Source: Spinactinospora alkalitolerans
Lineage (GTDB): Bacteria; Actinomycetota; Actinomycetes; Streptosporangiales; Streptosporangiaceae
Assembly (NCBI RefSeq): GCF_013408795.1
Contig: NZ_JACCCC010000001.1
Location: 868,001-932,000 of the forward strand
Length of the DNA: 64,000 nucleotides
Direction: 5' to 3'
Part shown: in pieces, positions 1 to 8,536 of the stretch
Numbering within the stretch: the first letter of the stretch is position 1
Layout of the letters: each line of letters begins with the position of its first letter
Notes under the pieces: model-generated
Database searches by the model: none
Told to the model about the DNA's origin: nothing
Seen by the model: the letters and a program-made list of their open reading frames with translations, nothing else
Made by a program: the position numbers and the translations under genes

Positions 1-284
1 GCCAGCACGATCGGGTTGTAGTGCTTGCGCACGGTGTTGCCCAGGCCGGTCCCCGCGCTGAGGGAGTCGGCGTGCTCGCGCAGGTCCTGGCCTGCGCAGA
101 ACGCCTTGCCGCGCCCGGTGAGCAGCACGGCCCGCGCGCCGGTGTCGTTCTTCGCCCGCTCCACGGCCGCGAGCAGGGCCTCCTTGGCCTCGACCGTCAG
201 CGAGTTCATGGCGTCGGGCCGGTTGAGCGTAATGGTGGCGACGCCGTCGGAGAGCTCGTAGACAACACTGTCTGACTCGGGCAC
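1..284 (-). CDS. Enoyl-CoA hydratase/isomerase family protein (C-terminus outside window)
   Basis: Reading leftwards from a GTG at 284, the product begins VPESDSVVYELSDG and continues with VATITLNRPDAMNSLT and KAFCAGQDLREHAD, the N-terminal crotonase signature that forms the oxyanion hole. The gene runs off the left edge after about 94 residues, so substrate preference cannot be judged. An AGGGAG Shine-Dalgarno lies six bases before the GTG. Crotonases hydrate or isomerise acyl-CoA thioesters, typically in fatty-acid or phenylacetate breakdown. In Streptomyces a similar gene sits next to the DUF3117 gene, as here. The 280-base divergent spacer (285-564) carries AT-rich stretches that could hold promoters for both genes, for example GATAAT at 426-431 for the rightward gene. 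Confidence 0.9.
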   Translation of the reverse strand, partial: MPESDSVVYELSDGVATITLNRPDAMNSLTVEAKEALLAAVERAKNDTGARAVLLTGRGKAFCAGQDLREHADSLSAGTGLGNTVRKHYNPIVL

Positions 285-564
285 GAAAGACTCCCTGGTG
301 TGGTCGGACTGCACGGTCCCAGCACGTGGTTCTCGGCGCTGCGGCTATAACCTTAGCCCTTCGGGATCTTTGGATCCGATGTTCCGGGGGCCGTCCGATC
401 GTTCCCAAGCGGATCCAAAAACCGAGATAATGACAGACCAGTGATTCATTCCCTGAGTCACACGGATGTGCCTCAACCCCGGTCCGCGCTCGCCGCCGGC
501 GAGCCGAAGAGCCGATGGACCGGCCCATTCACGTGCGAGAATTTCCTAGGAAAGGGGAAACGGC

Positions 565-732
565 ATGGCGGCGATGAAGCCGAGGACCGGTGATGGTCCG
601 ATGGAGGTCACCAAGGAGGGTCGCGGCATCATCATGCGGGTACCGCTGGAGGGCGGCGGCCGCCTCGTCGTCGAGCTCACGCCCGATGAGGCGACGGAGC
701 TGGCCGAGGCCCTGAACGGAGTCGTCGGTTAG
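565..732 (+). CDS. DUF3117 domain-containing small protein
   Basis: A 55-residue protein beginning MAAMKPRTGDGPMEVTKEGR, with RGIIMRVPLEGGGRLVVELT and a C-terminal helix ending in LAEALNGVVG. This is the highly conserved actinobacterial DUF3117 family, and the length matches the family. An AGGAAAGGGG Shine-Dalgarno lies just before the ATG. The biochemical role is not known. Conservation in nearly all actinomycetes, typically beside the leucyl aminopeptidase and sigE region, suggests a housekeeping role. It is short and easily missed by length cut-offs. Confidence 0.92.
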   Translation: MAAMKPRTGDGPMEVTKEGRGIIMRVPLEGGGRLVVELTPDEATELAEALNGVVG

Positions 733-860
733 CCGGACCGCGCTCCGCCACCGCAGGACGTGCCGACGGGCGCTTCGACCATGACCGCCTCCCGGCCGCG
801 GGATCGGCGGAGGGCCGCCCGAGGCACCGGTTTCCGCATACGCAAAGATTGTGAGCGTCC

Positions 861-2381
861 GTGCCTTTCGCTACGGAGATCCATCCGGTCGCGGGTGATC
901 TCGCCGACTCCGCCGCCGACCTTCTCGCGCTCCCGGTCCGGGCCGGCGACGACGGGCCGGTCGTGGTCACCGACGGTGCGGGGCCCGACCCCGCCGACCT
1001 CGACGCGCGGCTGCCGGCCCCGCTGACCGAGCTGCTCGCCCACTACGACGTCAAGGGCGGGGCGGGGCAGATCGTGGAGTTCCCCGCCGACCTGGGCCGC
1101 GGCCTGGTCCGGCTCGTCCTGCTGGGCGTCGGCGCGGCCACCCCCCGCGACCTGCGCAGCGCCGGTGCGGCGCTGGCCCGTGCGGCCAGGGGCCGCAACC
1201 GGGTCGCGACGACCGCGGCGCTGCTCGGGGACGGCACCGGGGACGCGCGGGCGGGGCTGACCGCGTTCGTCGAGGGCGCGCTCCTCGCCTCCTACACGTT
1301 CTCCCTGGCCGCCGAGCCCAAGGGGCCGCGCCCGGTCCCGGTGGTCGAGCTCGCCGTCGCCGGGGCGGACGCCGGTTCCGAGGAGTTCGCCGAGCCGGTC
1401 CGGCGCGGCCGCGCGCTGGCCCGGGCCACGGCGCTGGCCCGCGACCTGATCAACACGCCCTCCGCCGAGAAGGACCCGGCATGGCTCGCGGCCCGGGCCG
1501 AGGAGGTCGCCGGCGAGGCCGGTCTGGCCGTCTCGGTGTGGGACGAGGCCGATCTCGAACGGGGCGGATTCGGCGCGATCCTGGCGGTGGGCCGCGGTTC
1601 GGTCCGTCCGCCCCGCATGGTCGGCATCCGCTACGAGCCCGAGAACCCCGACTCCCACGTCGTGCTCGTGGGCAAGGGCATCACGTTCGACACCGGCGGC
1701 CTGTCGTTGAAGCCCAACGACAACATGAAGCTCATGAAGACCGACATGAGCGGCGCCGCCGTGGTCCTGGGCGTGCTCTCGGCGCTGGCGGAGCTCGGCT
1801 CGCGGGTGCGGGTCACCGGTCTGCTCGCCATCGCGGAGAACTCCTTCTCCGGCAGCGCGCAGCGGCCCGGCGACGTGCTCACCACCTACGGCGGGCGCAC
1901 GGTCGAGGTCCTCAACACCGACGCCGAAGGGCGCCTGGTGATGGCGGACGCGATGGCCTACGCCGTCGCCGAACTGGCGCCGGACGCTCTGGTCGACGTC
2001 GCCACGCTCACCGGCGCGGCCAAGCTCGCCCTGGGCACCGGCATCGGCGCGCTGTTCGCCACCGACGACACGCTGGCCGGTGCGCTGCTGGACGCGGGAG
2101 AGCGCTCCGGTGAGGCGCTGTGGCGGATGCCGCTGGTCGAGGAGTACCGGGACACGCTGAACTCCCCGGTGGCCGATCTGGCCAACATCGGCACCAACTC
2201 CGCCTACGGCCACCCCGGGGCCACCGAGGCGGCGCTGTTCCTGCGGGAGTTCACGGGCGGGCTCCCGTGGGCGCACCTCGACATCGCCGGCCCCGGCCGC
2301 TCGATGAGCGAGGAGGCCGAGCTCACCAAGGGCGGCACCGGCTTCGGCACCCGGCTGCTGCTGCGCTGGCTCTCGGCCTGA
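861..2381 (+). CDS. pepA: Leucyl aminopeptidase (M17 family)
   Basis: The 506-residue product is a cytosolic M17 zinc/manganese aminopeptidase that removes N-terminal residues, especially leucine, from peptides. The N-terminal third is the variable domain. The catalytic domain contains VGKGITFDTGG (metal-binding Lys about 272) and the family signature NTDAEGRL at about 352-359, which supplies metal ligands and the bicarbonate-binding Arg. Length is typical. The start is a GTG at 861 giving MPFATEIHPVAG; the nearby GTG at 851 is in another frame. The gene is followed by a convergent O-methyltransferase and a 150-base repeat. Confidence 0.95.
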   Translation: MPFATEIHPVAGDLADSAADLLALPVRAGDDGPVVVTDGAGPDPADLDARLPAPLTELLAHYDVKGGAGQIVEFPADLGRGLVRLVLLGVGAATPRDLRSAGAALARAARGRNRVATTAALLGDGTGDARAGLTAFVEGALLASYTFSLAAEPKGPRPVPVVELAVAGADAGSEEFAEPVRRGRALARATALARDLINTPSAEKDPAWLAARAEEVAGEAGLAVSVWDEADLERGGFGAILAVGRGSVRPPRMVGIRYEPENPDSHVVLVGKGITFDTGGLSLKPNDNMKLMKTDMSGAAVVLGVLSALAELGSRVRVTGLLAIAENSFSGSAQRPGDVLTTYGGRTVEVLNTDAEGRLVMADAMAYAVAELAPDALVDVATLTGAAKLALGTGIGALFATDDTLAGALLDAGERSGEALWRMPLVEEYRDTLNSPVADLANIGTNSAYGHPGATEAALFLREFTGGLPWAHLDIAGPGRSMSEEAELTKGGTGFGTRLLLRWLSA

Positions 2382-2407
2382 GCGGACTCCCCGCGGTCCG
2401 TTGGACC

Positions 2408-2560
2408 GCTGCGGCGAAAGCGCGCGCCCGTCATGCGGGTCGGTGCCGTACGGGTCGACCCGGCGCGCGCTTCGCGGCCGAAGCGCGTCGGCGACCGTCC
2501 GGGCAAGGGGCGGGCCACCGTTTCGGCGGCGAGGCGCGGCCGCGCCCGGTTCGCGGGTCA
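2408..2560 (+). repeat. Dispersed intergenic repeat family R3, copy 1
   Basis: This non-coding stretch between convergent genes is similar to the reverse complement of 27284-27470. Shared blocks include GCTGCGGCGAAAGCGCG near the left end, TTCGCGGCCGAAGC in the middle and TTTCGGCGGCGAGGCGCGGC near 2521-2540. The match is imperfect but colinear over about 150 bases. The block is rich in internal inverted repeats and probably folds strongly. Extent is estimated by eye. Confidence 0.55.
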
Positions 2561-2619
2561 TCCGCGGGGGAGGTGGGCCGCACTCTCGCCGCAGCTCTCA
2601 TGGCGGCCCCGGCCGGGGT

Positions 2620-3258
2620 TCACCCGGTCCTGATCGCGGCCAGCAGGCCGTCGCCCACCGGCAGCAGCAGGGGGACGAGGCGCTCGTCCTCCCGGACCAG
2701 CCGGCCCACCTCGCGGATCGCCGCGGTGTCGGGGTCGGAGACCCGCAGCGGGCCGTCGGTCATGTGGCTGGCGTCCAGCGCGTTGTTGAACACCACGACG
2801 CCGCCCCTGCGCAGCAGCCGCAGCGACTCGTGCAGGTAGTCGGGGTACTCGGTCTTCACCGCGTCGATGAACACCATGTCGTAGGCGGCGTCGGTGAGCC
2901 GGGGCAGCACCTCCAGCGCGCGCCCGTGGATCAGCCGGGCCCGGTTCGCCGCGAAACCGGCCTGCTGGTAGGCGTCGCGCGCGAACTCCTGGTACTCCGG
3001 CTCGATGTCGACGCTGGTCAGGATGGCGCCGACGCGCATGCCCCGCAGCAGCCAGATCCCGGAGCTGCCGCATCCGGTTCCGACCTCCACGACCGCCCGC
3101 GCGTCGATCGCCGTGGCGAGGAAGCGCAGCGCCGCTCCGCTGGCCGCGCTGACGGGATGGGTGTCGGCCCGATGGCCCAGCTCCCGGGCGGAGGTGAGCG
3201 TGTCGTCCTCCGTGATGTACTGCTCGATGTAGGCCAGTGTGTCGTCTCGGCTGGCGAT
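2620..3258 (-). CDS. O-methyltransferase, class I SAM-dependent (Rv1220c-like)
   Basis: The product aligns with the O-methyltransferase encoded next to sigE in mycobacteria (Rv1220c) and Streptomyces. It has the SAM-binding motif AVVEVGTGCGSSGIW, then TSVDIEPEY and DMVFIDAVKTEYPDYL, as in catechol/caffeoyl-CoA-type methyltransferases. It ends LLPVGDGLLAAIRTG. The start is uncertain: there is no ATG, GTG or TTG in frame from the beginning of homology back to an ATG at 3402. A GGGGAGG Shine-Dalgarno (3264-3270) lies five bases before an in-frame ATC at 3258, used here. If the ATG at 3402 is used, 48 poorly conserved residues are added. The substrate is unknown. Confidence 0.8.
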   Translation of the reverse strand: MASRDDTLAYIEQYITEDDTLTSARELGHRADTHPVSAASGAALRFLATAIDARAVVEVGTGCGSSGIWLLRGMRVGAILTSVDIEPEYQEFARDAYQQAGFAANRARLIHGRALEVLPRLTDAAYDMVFIDAVKTEYPDYLHESLRLLRRGGVVVFNNALDASHMTDGPLRVSDPDTAAIREVGRLVREDERLVPLLLPVGDGLLAAIRTG

Positions 3259-3512
3259 GACGGCCTCCCCGCGCGTGTGACGGATTTGAAGGTATTCGCC
3301 GCAGAAGGTCCTCGGGCCGCTTCCGGTGCCGCCCGGACCCGCGTGCTGCGCGGCCCTTGGCTTCCGGCTGTGGCACCGCCGCGACCAGCGGTTTTCGGGC
3401 ATGATCTGCACGGTTTTCGCGGCCCGGTCGTCACACGGCGTCGTGCATCGACTACGAGTGGACCATGTCCCCTGGAAAAGACTAACCCGCCCGGAGCGTT
3501 TACGGCGGTGCC

Positions 3513-3540
3513 GGGAACTTAATCGGCCGTTCGTGGCGTT
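3513..3540 (+). promoter_or_regulatory. Candidate SigE-type ECF promoter for the sigE operon
   Basis: GGGAACTT at 3513-3520 and CGTT at 3537-3540 are separated by 16 bases. This matches the GGAAC/CGTT pattern recognised by mycobacterial SigE and related ECF factors. The site lies about 100 bases before the sigE start, which suggests autoregulation. It is inferred from motif and position only. Confidence 0.6.
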
Positions 3541-3640
3541 ACACGATGGGAAGGCTTCACGCGTGCGATCCGCCCGGCGGATCCGCGCGCGGACCGAACC
3601 GTACGCGGTGCGAAGAGCAGCGCAGATGAAGGGAGCGCCG

Positions 3641-4270
3641 GTGGCAGATTCCGACTCTGCCGTTGACTTCGAACAGTGGGAGCCGCCCAGCTGGGACGAG
3701 GTCGTGCGCAACCATTCGGCACGGGTGTACCGACTGGCCTACCGGCTCACCGGGAACCAGCACGACGCCGAGGACCTCACCCAGGAGGTCTTCATCCGGG
3801 TCTTCCGCTCGCTGGCCAACTACACCCCGGGCACGTTCGAGGGATGGCTGCACCGCATCACCACCAACCTCTTCCTCGACATGGCGCGCAGGCGCGCCCG
3901 CATCCGGTTCGAAGGGCTGGCCGACACCGCCGACGAGCGCCTGCAGGGCAGGGAGCCGTCTCCGGCCCAGGCCTACGACGACCGGCACTTCGACGCCGAC
4001 GTCCAGGCGGCGCTCGACGCGCTGCCGCCGGAGTTCCGCGCCCCCGTGGTGCTGTGCGACATCGAGGGCCTGTCCTACGAGGAGATCGCCGCCACGCTGG
4101 GGGTCAAGCTGGGGACGGTGCGCAGCCGGATCCACCGCGGCCGGGCCCAGTTGCGCGCGGCGCTCAACCACCGGCGCCGCCTGGCGGCGACCGAAGACAG
4201 GCAGGACGGCGGGGCCTCGTCGGCCGACAGCGCGGCGATCCGCACCGCGACCCGGGAGGTGGAGGGTTGA
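3641..4270 (+). CDS. sigE: ECF RNA polymerase sigma factor SigE
   Basis: A 209-residue ECF sigma factor. Region 2 spans about residues 20-90 ([20 protein letters not shown], then [20 protein letters not shown]). Region 4 spans about 125-180 ([40 protein letters not shown]). The GTG at 3641 is preferred because AAGGGAG lies five bases upstream; an ATG at 3626 would add five residues. The stop codon overlaps the ATG of the anti-sigma gene by one base. Neighbours (O-methyltransferase on the left; rseA and htrA on the right) match the mycobacterial sigE locus, which controls the response to envelope stress and surface damage. Confidence 0.92.
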   Translation: MADSDSAVDFEQWEPPSWDEVVRNHSARVYRLAYRLTGNQHDAEDLTQEVFIRVFRSLANYTPGTFEGWLHRITTNLFLDMARRRARIRFEGLADTADERLQGREPSPAQAYDDRHFDADVQAALDALPPEFRAPVVLCDIEGLSYEEIAATLGVKLGTVRSRIHRGRAQLRAALNHRRRLAATEDRQDGGASSADSAAIRTATREVEG

Positions 4271-5061
4271 TGAACCACTTGGGGGAACGACTGTCGGCCC
4301 TCGTCGACGGCGAACTCGGCCACGCGGACCGCGACCGTGCACTCAGCCACCTGGCCGTCTGCGAGTCCTGCCGGTTCGAGGCCGAGATGCTGCGCCGGCT
4401 GAAGCGGCGGCTGACCGGCCTGGGCGCCCCGGAGCCCTCCACCGACTTCATGGGGCGGCTGTCGGCCCTGTCGGCGTCTGATTCGTCTTCGTCGCCGATG
4501 GACGATCCGCCGTTCGGCCCGCCGCCCTCCGCGGGCGCCCCGCGCGGCCTGCTGTCCGGCCTGAAGCGGCGCGGCCCCTCCGAGGGGTTCGGCTCGATGC
4601 CCCCTCTGGGGTCCAGCCGTCCGCTCGGCGGAGGGCTGCCGCGCGTCACCTCCTCCGATGAGGGCGGCGCACCGCCGTCGCCGGACGCGCGGTCCTCGGC
4701 GCGGACCCTGTTCCGCGACCGCGCCGACGAGTCGGCCTCCGCCGCGGCACCGGTCCGGTCGCGGCCGCTCTGGGGCCGGGCGCGCTACGCGGTCGCCGGC
4801 GCGTCCGTCGCGGCGCTCACGCTGGGCACCGCCTTCGTGGCGGGCGGGGAGCAGGAGGAGACCCCGGTGGTCACCCCGGCCCTCGCCGACTACGCGGTCG
4901 AACACGCGCTCACCACATCGCACCAGGCCCCCGTGCTCGCTCCCTTCTCGGTCACCGCCGTCGGCACCACGCAGGCGCCGGGGGGTGACGGTGACGGGCG
5001 CGCGGACGTCGGCACCCCGACGGGCGACACGGCCCCGGCCGCCGCCTCCCGACCGCGGTGA
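4270..5061 (+). CDS. rseA: Anti-sigma-E factor, RseA-like, with zinc-binding ZAS domain
   Basis: A 263-residue protein with the zinc anti-sigma motif H27-x3-C31-x2-C34 (HLAVCESC) in its N-terminal 60 residues, the part that binds and silences ECF sigma factors. A long low-complexity Ser/Pro/Gly/Arg linker follows. A hydrophobic segment at about residues 172-192 (AVAGASVAALTLGTAFVAGG) is probably one membrane span, and a roughly 70-residue Thr/Ala-rich tail would lie outside. It starts in the TGATG junction with sigE and its stop overlaps the next GTG by four bases, so the genes should be translationally coupled. Release of SigE probably involves proteolysis or redox at the ZAS motif, as in related systems. 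Confidence 0.88.
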   Translation: MNHLGERLSALVDGELGHADRDRALSHLAVCESCRFEAEMLRRLKRRLTGLGAPEPSTDFMGRLSALSASDSSSSPMDDPPFGPPPSAGAPRGLLSGLKRRGPSEGFGSMPPLGSSRPLGGGLPRVTSSDEGGAPPSPDARSSARTLFRDRADESASAAAPVRSRPLWGRARYAVAGASVAALTLGTAFVAGGEQEETPVVTPALADYAVEHALTTSHQAPVLAPFSVTAVGTTQAPGGDGDGRADVGTPTGDTAPAAASRPR

Positions 5062-6143
5062 GCGGAGACCACCCGCGGAGGCGCCCACGCTCCTGGCACA
5101 TGCCGGCCACGACGATCCTGCTGTGCTCGGTGCTGTGCCTGCTGACGCTCACCACCTCCGGCGGCGCGCTCGCCGGCGCGCCGGGGCGGCCGCACCAGGA
5201 CGACAGCGGCATGGGCGTCCTGCGCCGCGCGGCAAAGGCCGGCCAGGAGGTCGCCTACGAGGGCGTGCAGTTCGTCTCCTCCCGCAACGGCCACGACACC
5301 GCCACCGGGCTGGTCGACATCGTGCACCGGCCGGGTGAGGGGACCTCCCTGAGTCCGGCGGAGCCGGCCGCCGACCGCGAAGGGCTGGTGGCGGGGCCGC
5401 CGTCCTCGTGGCCCGACCTCGACGACAGGCTCCTGGACCTGCTGGGCGCCAATTACCGGGTGGTGCGCACGGGGCAGGGCGAGGTCTGCGGCCGGGCCGC
5501 GACCGTCGTCGAGGCGCATCGGGCCGACGGATCGGTCGCCGGCCGCTTCTGGACCGACGACGAGACGGGGCTGCTGCTGCGCAGGGAGACGTTCGATTCC
5601 GCGGGGCGGGTCGCCCAGTCCGGCGCGTTCCTCTCGATCGACCTGGCCCCCGATGCGGTGCTGCTCACCGACTCGGACTCGCGGGGCCGGCTCTGGGGCG
5701 ACACGCTCGACGCGGCCGAGCGCGTGCGGCTGGAGTCCGGGGGGTGGCGGCTGCCCGAGCGGCTCGCCGCCGGCCTGGCCCTGGTGGAGACGCGCTCCAC
5801 CGGTTCCGGCGCCGACCGGATCGTGCACCTGTCCTACTCCGACGGCCTCTCCCTGGTCTCGGTCTTCGTCCAGCAGGGGCGCCTGGAGATGAAGAGCGGC
5901 GGGTCCGCGGGACTGCGCCCGGTCCACGAGGACGGCGGTACCGTCTACGTCGCCGAAACCGGCCAGCACCGGCGGATATGGGAGGCCGGCGGCTTCGTCT
6001 ACACGCTCATGGCCGACGCCCCGACCGAGACCGTCGAAACGGCGGCCGAAGGGCTGCCGTCCCCCGACGGCTCCGGATTCTGGGCCAGGGTGCTCCGAGG
6101 GTTCACCCGGTTCGGAACGTGGCTCGGACTGACGGCGCCGTGA
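5058..6143 (+). CDS. RseB/MucB-like periplasmic regulator of the sigma-E pathway
   Basis: A 361-residue exported protein. Residues 1-40 form a signal peptide: Arg-rich start, hydrophobic core TTILLCSVLCLLTLTTSG, then ALAGAPG. The mature part (VLRRAAKAGQEVAYEGVQFV, LVDIVHRPGEG, GRFWTDDETGLLLRRETFD) matches the MucB/RseB N-terminal lipoprotein-binding fold. A second domain follows (WRLPERLAAGLALVETRST, HLSYSDGLSLVSVFVQ). RseB proteins bind the extracytoplasmic part of RseA and tune its cleavage. The four-base overlap with rseA supports the pair acting together. Mycobacterial sigE loci lack this gene, so the control here looks closer to the proteobacterial RseA/RseB design. Confidence 0.8.
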   Translation: MSGDHPRRRPRSWHMPATTILLCSVLCLLTLTTSGGALAGAPGRPHQDDSGMGVLRRAAKAGQEVAYEGVQFVSSRNGHDTATGLVDIVHRPGEGTSLSPAEPAADREGLVAGPPSSWPDLDDRLLDLLGANYRVVRTGQGEVCGRAATVVEAHRADGSVAGRFWTDDETGLLLRRETFDSAGRVAQSGAFLSIDLAPDAVLLTDSDSRGRLWGDTLDAAERVRLESGGWRLPERLAAGLALVETRSTGSGADRIVHLSYSDGLSLVSVFVQQGRLEMKSGGSAGLRPVHEDGGTVYVAETGQHRRIWEAGGFVYTLMADAPTETVETAAEGLPSPDGSGFWARVLRGFTRFGTWLGLTAP

Positions 6144-6253
6144 CGCCCGCGAGCCGTGGTGGACGGGGCAGCACCTGGTGAGGACACCCCGTTAACCGAC
6201 GGTTTATGTTGTGTGCGCCGATAATGGGAAGTGCGCCGACAGACGGAGAGTTC

Positions 6254-7771
6254 ATGACCGACGAGACCGGACATCGCGACCCGAACGAGGGGGCGCAGAG
6301 CTGGTCGCAGCCGCCGGAGAGCCCAGGAGCGGACCGGGGGGCTCCGGCCGGGCCGGAGAAGCCGCGGTCCGGCGCCGCCGCGGGCCCTGAGGGAGCGTCC
6401 GCGCCCCCGCCGCCGTCGGGCCCGCCGCCCCGGCCCCCGGGAAACCCCGGGTGGGGCGGGGCGCCGTGGAGCGGCCATCAGGCACCGCCTCCCGGGCCGG
6501 GGAGCCCGGCCGGTCCCGCGGGTCCCGGCGCGCCCTCCGTCCCCGGTGCTCCCGGTGTCCCCGGCGGCTCGCACATCCCCGGCGGCCCCGGAGGTCCCGG
6601 CGGCCCCGGCGGCCCGCCCGGTGCGCAGTGGTCCGCGGGGCCGGGCGACCCCGGCGGGCGCCCCGGCGACTCCGCGCGCCGCCGCGGCATGCCCGTCTGG
6701 GCCGTCATCGTCATCGTCATGGTCGTCGCGCTGGTCTCGGCCGGCGCGGGCGGCGCGGTCGGCGGTCTCATCGCCGTCGACAACGCCGCACCCGAACAGC
6801 CTTCCCCCACGCTCAACAACGAGGTGCCCAGCGGAACGCCGAGCCGGCCGCCGGACACCATCGCCGGCGTCGCGCAGCGGGTCAGCCCGAGCGTCGTCTC
6901 CATCCAGGGCTCCGGGCCGCAGAGCAGCGGCAACGGTTCCGGATTCGTCATCGAGAACGACTACGTGCTCACCAACAACCACGTCGCCGCCGCGCTGGAG
7001 GGCCAGGGCATCGAGGTCGTCTACAGCGACGGCCACACCACCACCGCCGGCGTGGTCGGTGCGGCGCCCAGCTCGGACCTGGCCGTCCTCCAGGTCAGGG
7101 ACCCGATCGACGTCACCCCGCTGGCGTTCGGCGACTCCGACCAGGCCACCGTCGGCGACACGGTGATCGCGATCGGCGCCCCCCTCGGCCTGGAGGGCAC
7201 CGTGACCACCGGCATCATCAGCGCGGTGAACCGCCCGGTCACGGTGGGGGAGAGCGGCGAGGAGACCTACATCAACGCCGTGCAGACCGACGCGGCCGTC
7301 AACCCGGGCAACTCCGGGGGCCCGCTGGTCGACGACCAGGGCCGCGTCATCGGCGTCAACTCCGCCATCGCGACGATGGGCGGCCTGTCGGGTGAGCAGA
7401 CCGGCAGCATCGGCCTGGGCTTCGCGATCCCGTCCACGCAGGCCGAGCGCGTCGCCCAGCAGCTCATCGAGACCGGGGAGGCGCCGCACGCGGTGATCGG
7501 CGCCATCCTGGACATCCGCTACCAGGAGCAGGGCGCGCTCATCATCGACGACGAGTCGGTCGGCCGGCCCGTCGTCCCGAACGGCCCCGCAGACGAGGCC
7601 GGGCTGGAGCCGGGCGATGTCATCGTCGAGTTCGACGGCACCTCGGTCCGCGACTCCACCCAGCTCGTCACGCTGATCCGCAACAAGGCCCCCGGCGACA
7701 GGGTCGAGATCACCTACGAGCGCGGCGGCGAGGAGCAGCAGACCACGATGACGCTGGGCTCCTCCGAGTGA
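6254..7771 (+). CDS. htrA: HtrA/DegP-family serine protease with PDZ domain and collagen-like cytoplasmic tail
   Basis: A 505-residue membrane-anchored trypsin-like protease of envelope quality control. Residues 1-140 are a Pro/Gly-rich cytoplasmic tail containing Gly-x-Pro runs such as [15 protein letters not shown] membrane span follows ([20 protein letters not shown]). The catalytic triad is visible: His243 in TNNHVAAA, Asp275 in SSDLAVLQ, Ser354 in [11 protein letters not shown]-terminal PDZ domain contains [23 protein letters not shown] 6254 is chosen as start; an ATG at 6206 is possible but gives unconvincing residues. It is the last gene of the sigE operon, probably also with its own promoter (GATAAT upstream). 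Confidence 0.93.
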   Translation: MTDETGHRDPNEGAQSWSQPPESPGADRGAPAGPEKPRSGAAAGPEGASAPPPPSGPPPRPPGNPGWGGAPWSGHQAPPPGPGSPAGPAGPGAPSVPGAPGVPGGSHIPGGPGGPGGPGGPPGAQWSAGPGDPGGRPGDSARRRGMPVWAVIVIVMVVALVSAGAGGAVGGLIAVDNAAPEQPSPTLNNEVPSGTPSRPPDTIAGVAQRVSPSVVSIQGSGPQSSGNGSGFVIENDYVLTNNHVAAALEGQGIEVVYSDGHTTTAGVVGAAPSSDLAVLQVRDPIDVTPLAFGDSDQATVGDTVIAIGAPLGLEGTVTTGIISAVNRPVTVGESGEETYINAVQTDAAVNPGNSGGPLVDDQGRVIGVNSAIATMGGLSGEQTGSIGLGFAIPSTQAERVAQQLIETGEAPHAVIGAILDIRYQEQGALIIDDESVGRPVVPNGPADEAGLEPGDVIVEFDGTSVRDSTQLVTLIRNKAPGDRVEITYERGGEEQQTTMTLGSSE

Positions 7772-7833
7772 CCGGCCTCCGGGCCACGGCCTTGTCCGTC
7801 CTCTGAATTCCGGAAACCGCGACCGCGGTGGAA

Positions 7834-7864
7834 CGCCCCCTCGGAACCGGGATCCGAGGGGGCG
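7834..7864. terminator. Hairpin terminator between htrA and the deaminase gene
   Basis: A perfect 12-base-pair stem, CGCCCCCTCGGA (7834-7845) with TCCGAGGGGGCG (7853-7864), around a seven-base loop. It sits between two convergent genes and can serve both strands. There is no strong T-tract. Confidence 0.7.
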
Positions 7865-7975
7865 CCGACGGTGCTGCGGGGAGCGTCGGCACGGATCCGA
7901 CGCCCGAGGAACGCGAAAGGAGACCGCTCCGGGGGTCTTCGTCGATGGCGGCTCGGCCGCGGGGGCCGGGGCCGC

Positions 7976-8446
7976 TCATTCCGTGTCGTCCTCGCCGATG
8001 TCCTCGTACCACAGGGCCGGGTGCGCGGCGATGAAGCCGGTCATCAGCCGCTCGCACCCGGGGTCGTCCAGCACCACCACCTCGACGCCGTTCTCCGCCA
8101 GCCACTCGTGCCCGCCGGAGAACGTCCGGGCCTCGCCGATCACCACGCGCGAGATGCCGAACTGGCGGACCAGCCCGCTGCAGTACCAGCACGGCGAGAG
8201 CGTGGTGACCATCGTGGTCCCGGCGTAGGAGCGCTGCCGCCCGGCCGCCTTGAACGCCGCGGTCTCCCCGTGCACGGACGGATCGTCGTCCTGCACCCTG
8301 CGGTTGTGGCCGCGGCCGAGGACCCGGCCGTCGCGGTCGATCAGGGCGGCCCCGATGGGGATGCCGCCGCTCGCCAGGCCGGCCTCGGCCTCTTCGACGG
8401 CGATCTGCAGCCACCGCGCGTAGCGTGCGGCGTCGGACTCGGGCAC
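7976..8446 (-). CDS. Cytidine/cytosine deaminase-family protein
   Basis: A 156-residue protein of the zinc-dependent deaminase fold. It has the first zinc/catalytic motif HGE (His59, Glu61) and the second motif PCWYC (Cys86, Cys89), together with the PIGAALID stretch seen in cytosine and guanine deaminases of the yeast FCY1/nucleobase type. It probably hydrolyses a nucleobase amino group in salvage; the exact base cannot be told. Start is GTG at 8446 with AAAGGA seven bases upstream. It lies between htrA and mrp, a place where related genomes often carry tatB. Confidence 0.88.
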   Translation of the reverse strand: MPESDAARYARWLQIAVEEAEAGLASGGIPIGAALIDRDGRVLGRGHNRRVQDDDPSVHGETAAFKAAGRQRSYAGTTMVTTLSPCWYCSGLVRQFGISRVVIGEARTFSGGHEWLAENGVEVVVLDDPGCERLMTGFIAAHPALWYEDIGEDDTE

Positions 8447-8536
8447 CTGTCGTCCTTTCGTCGTCGGCTGAGCGAGACGAGCCGCCGGGACGGTGGTCCT
8501 GCGACACTCGCTCGAACCATACGCCACAATTCCCGA

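Noticed and set aside
729-2561. Long minus-strand frame opposite the aminopeptidase gene
   Set aside because: Shadow of pepA; residue composition typical of antisense frames.
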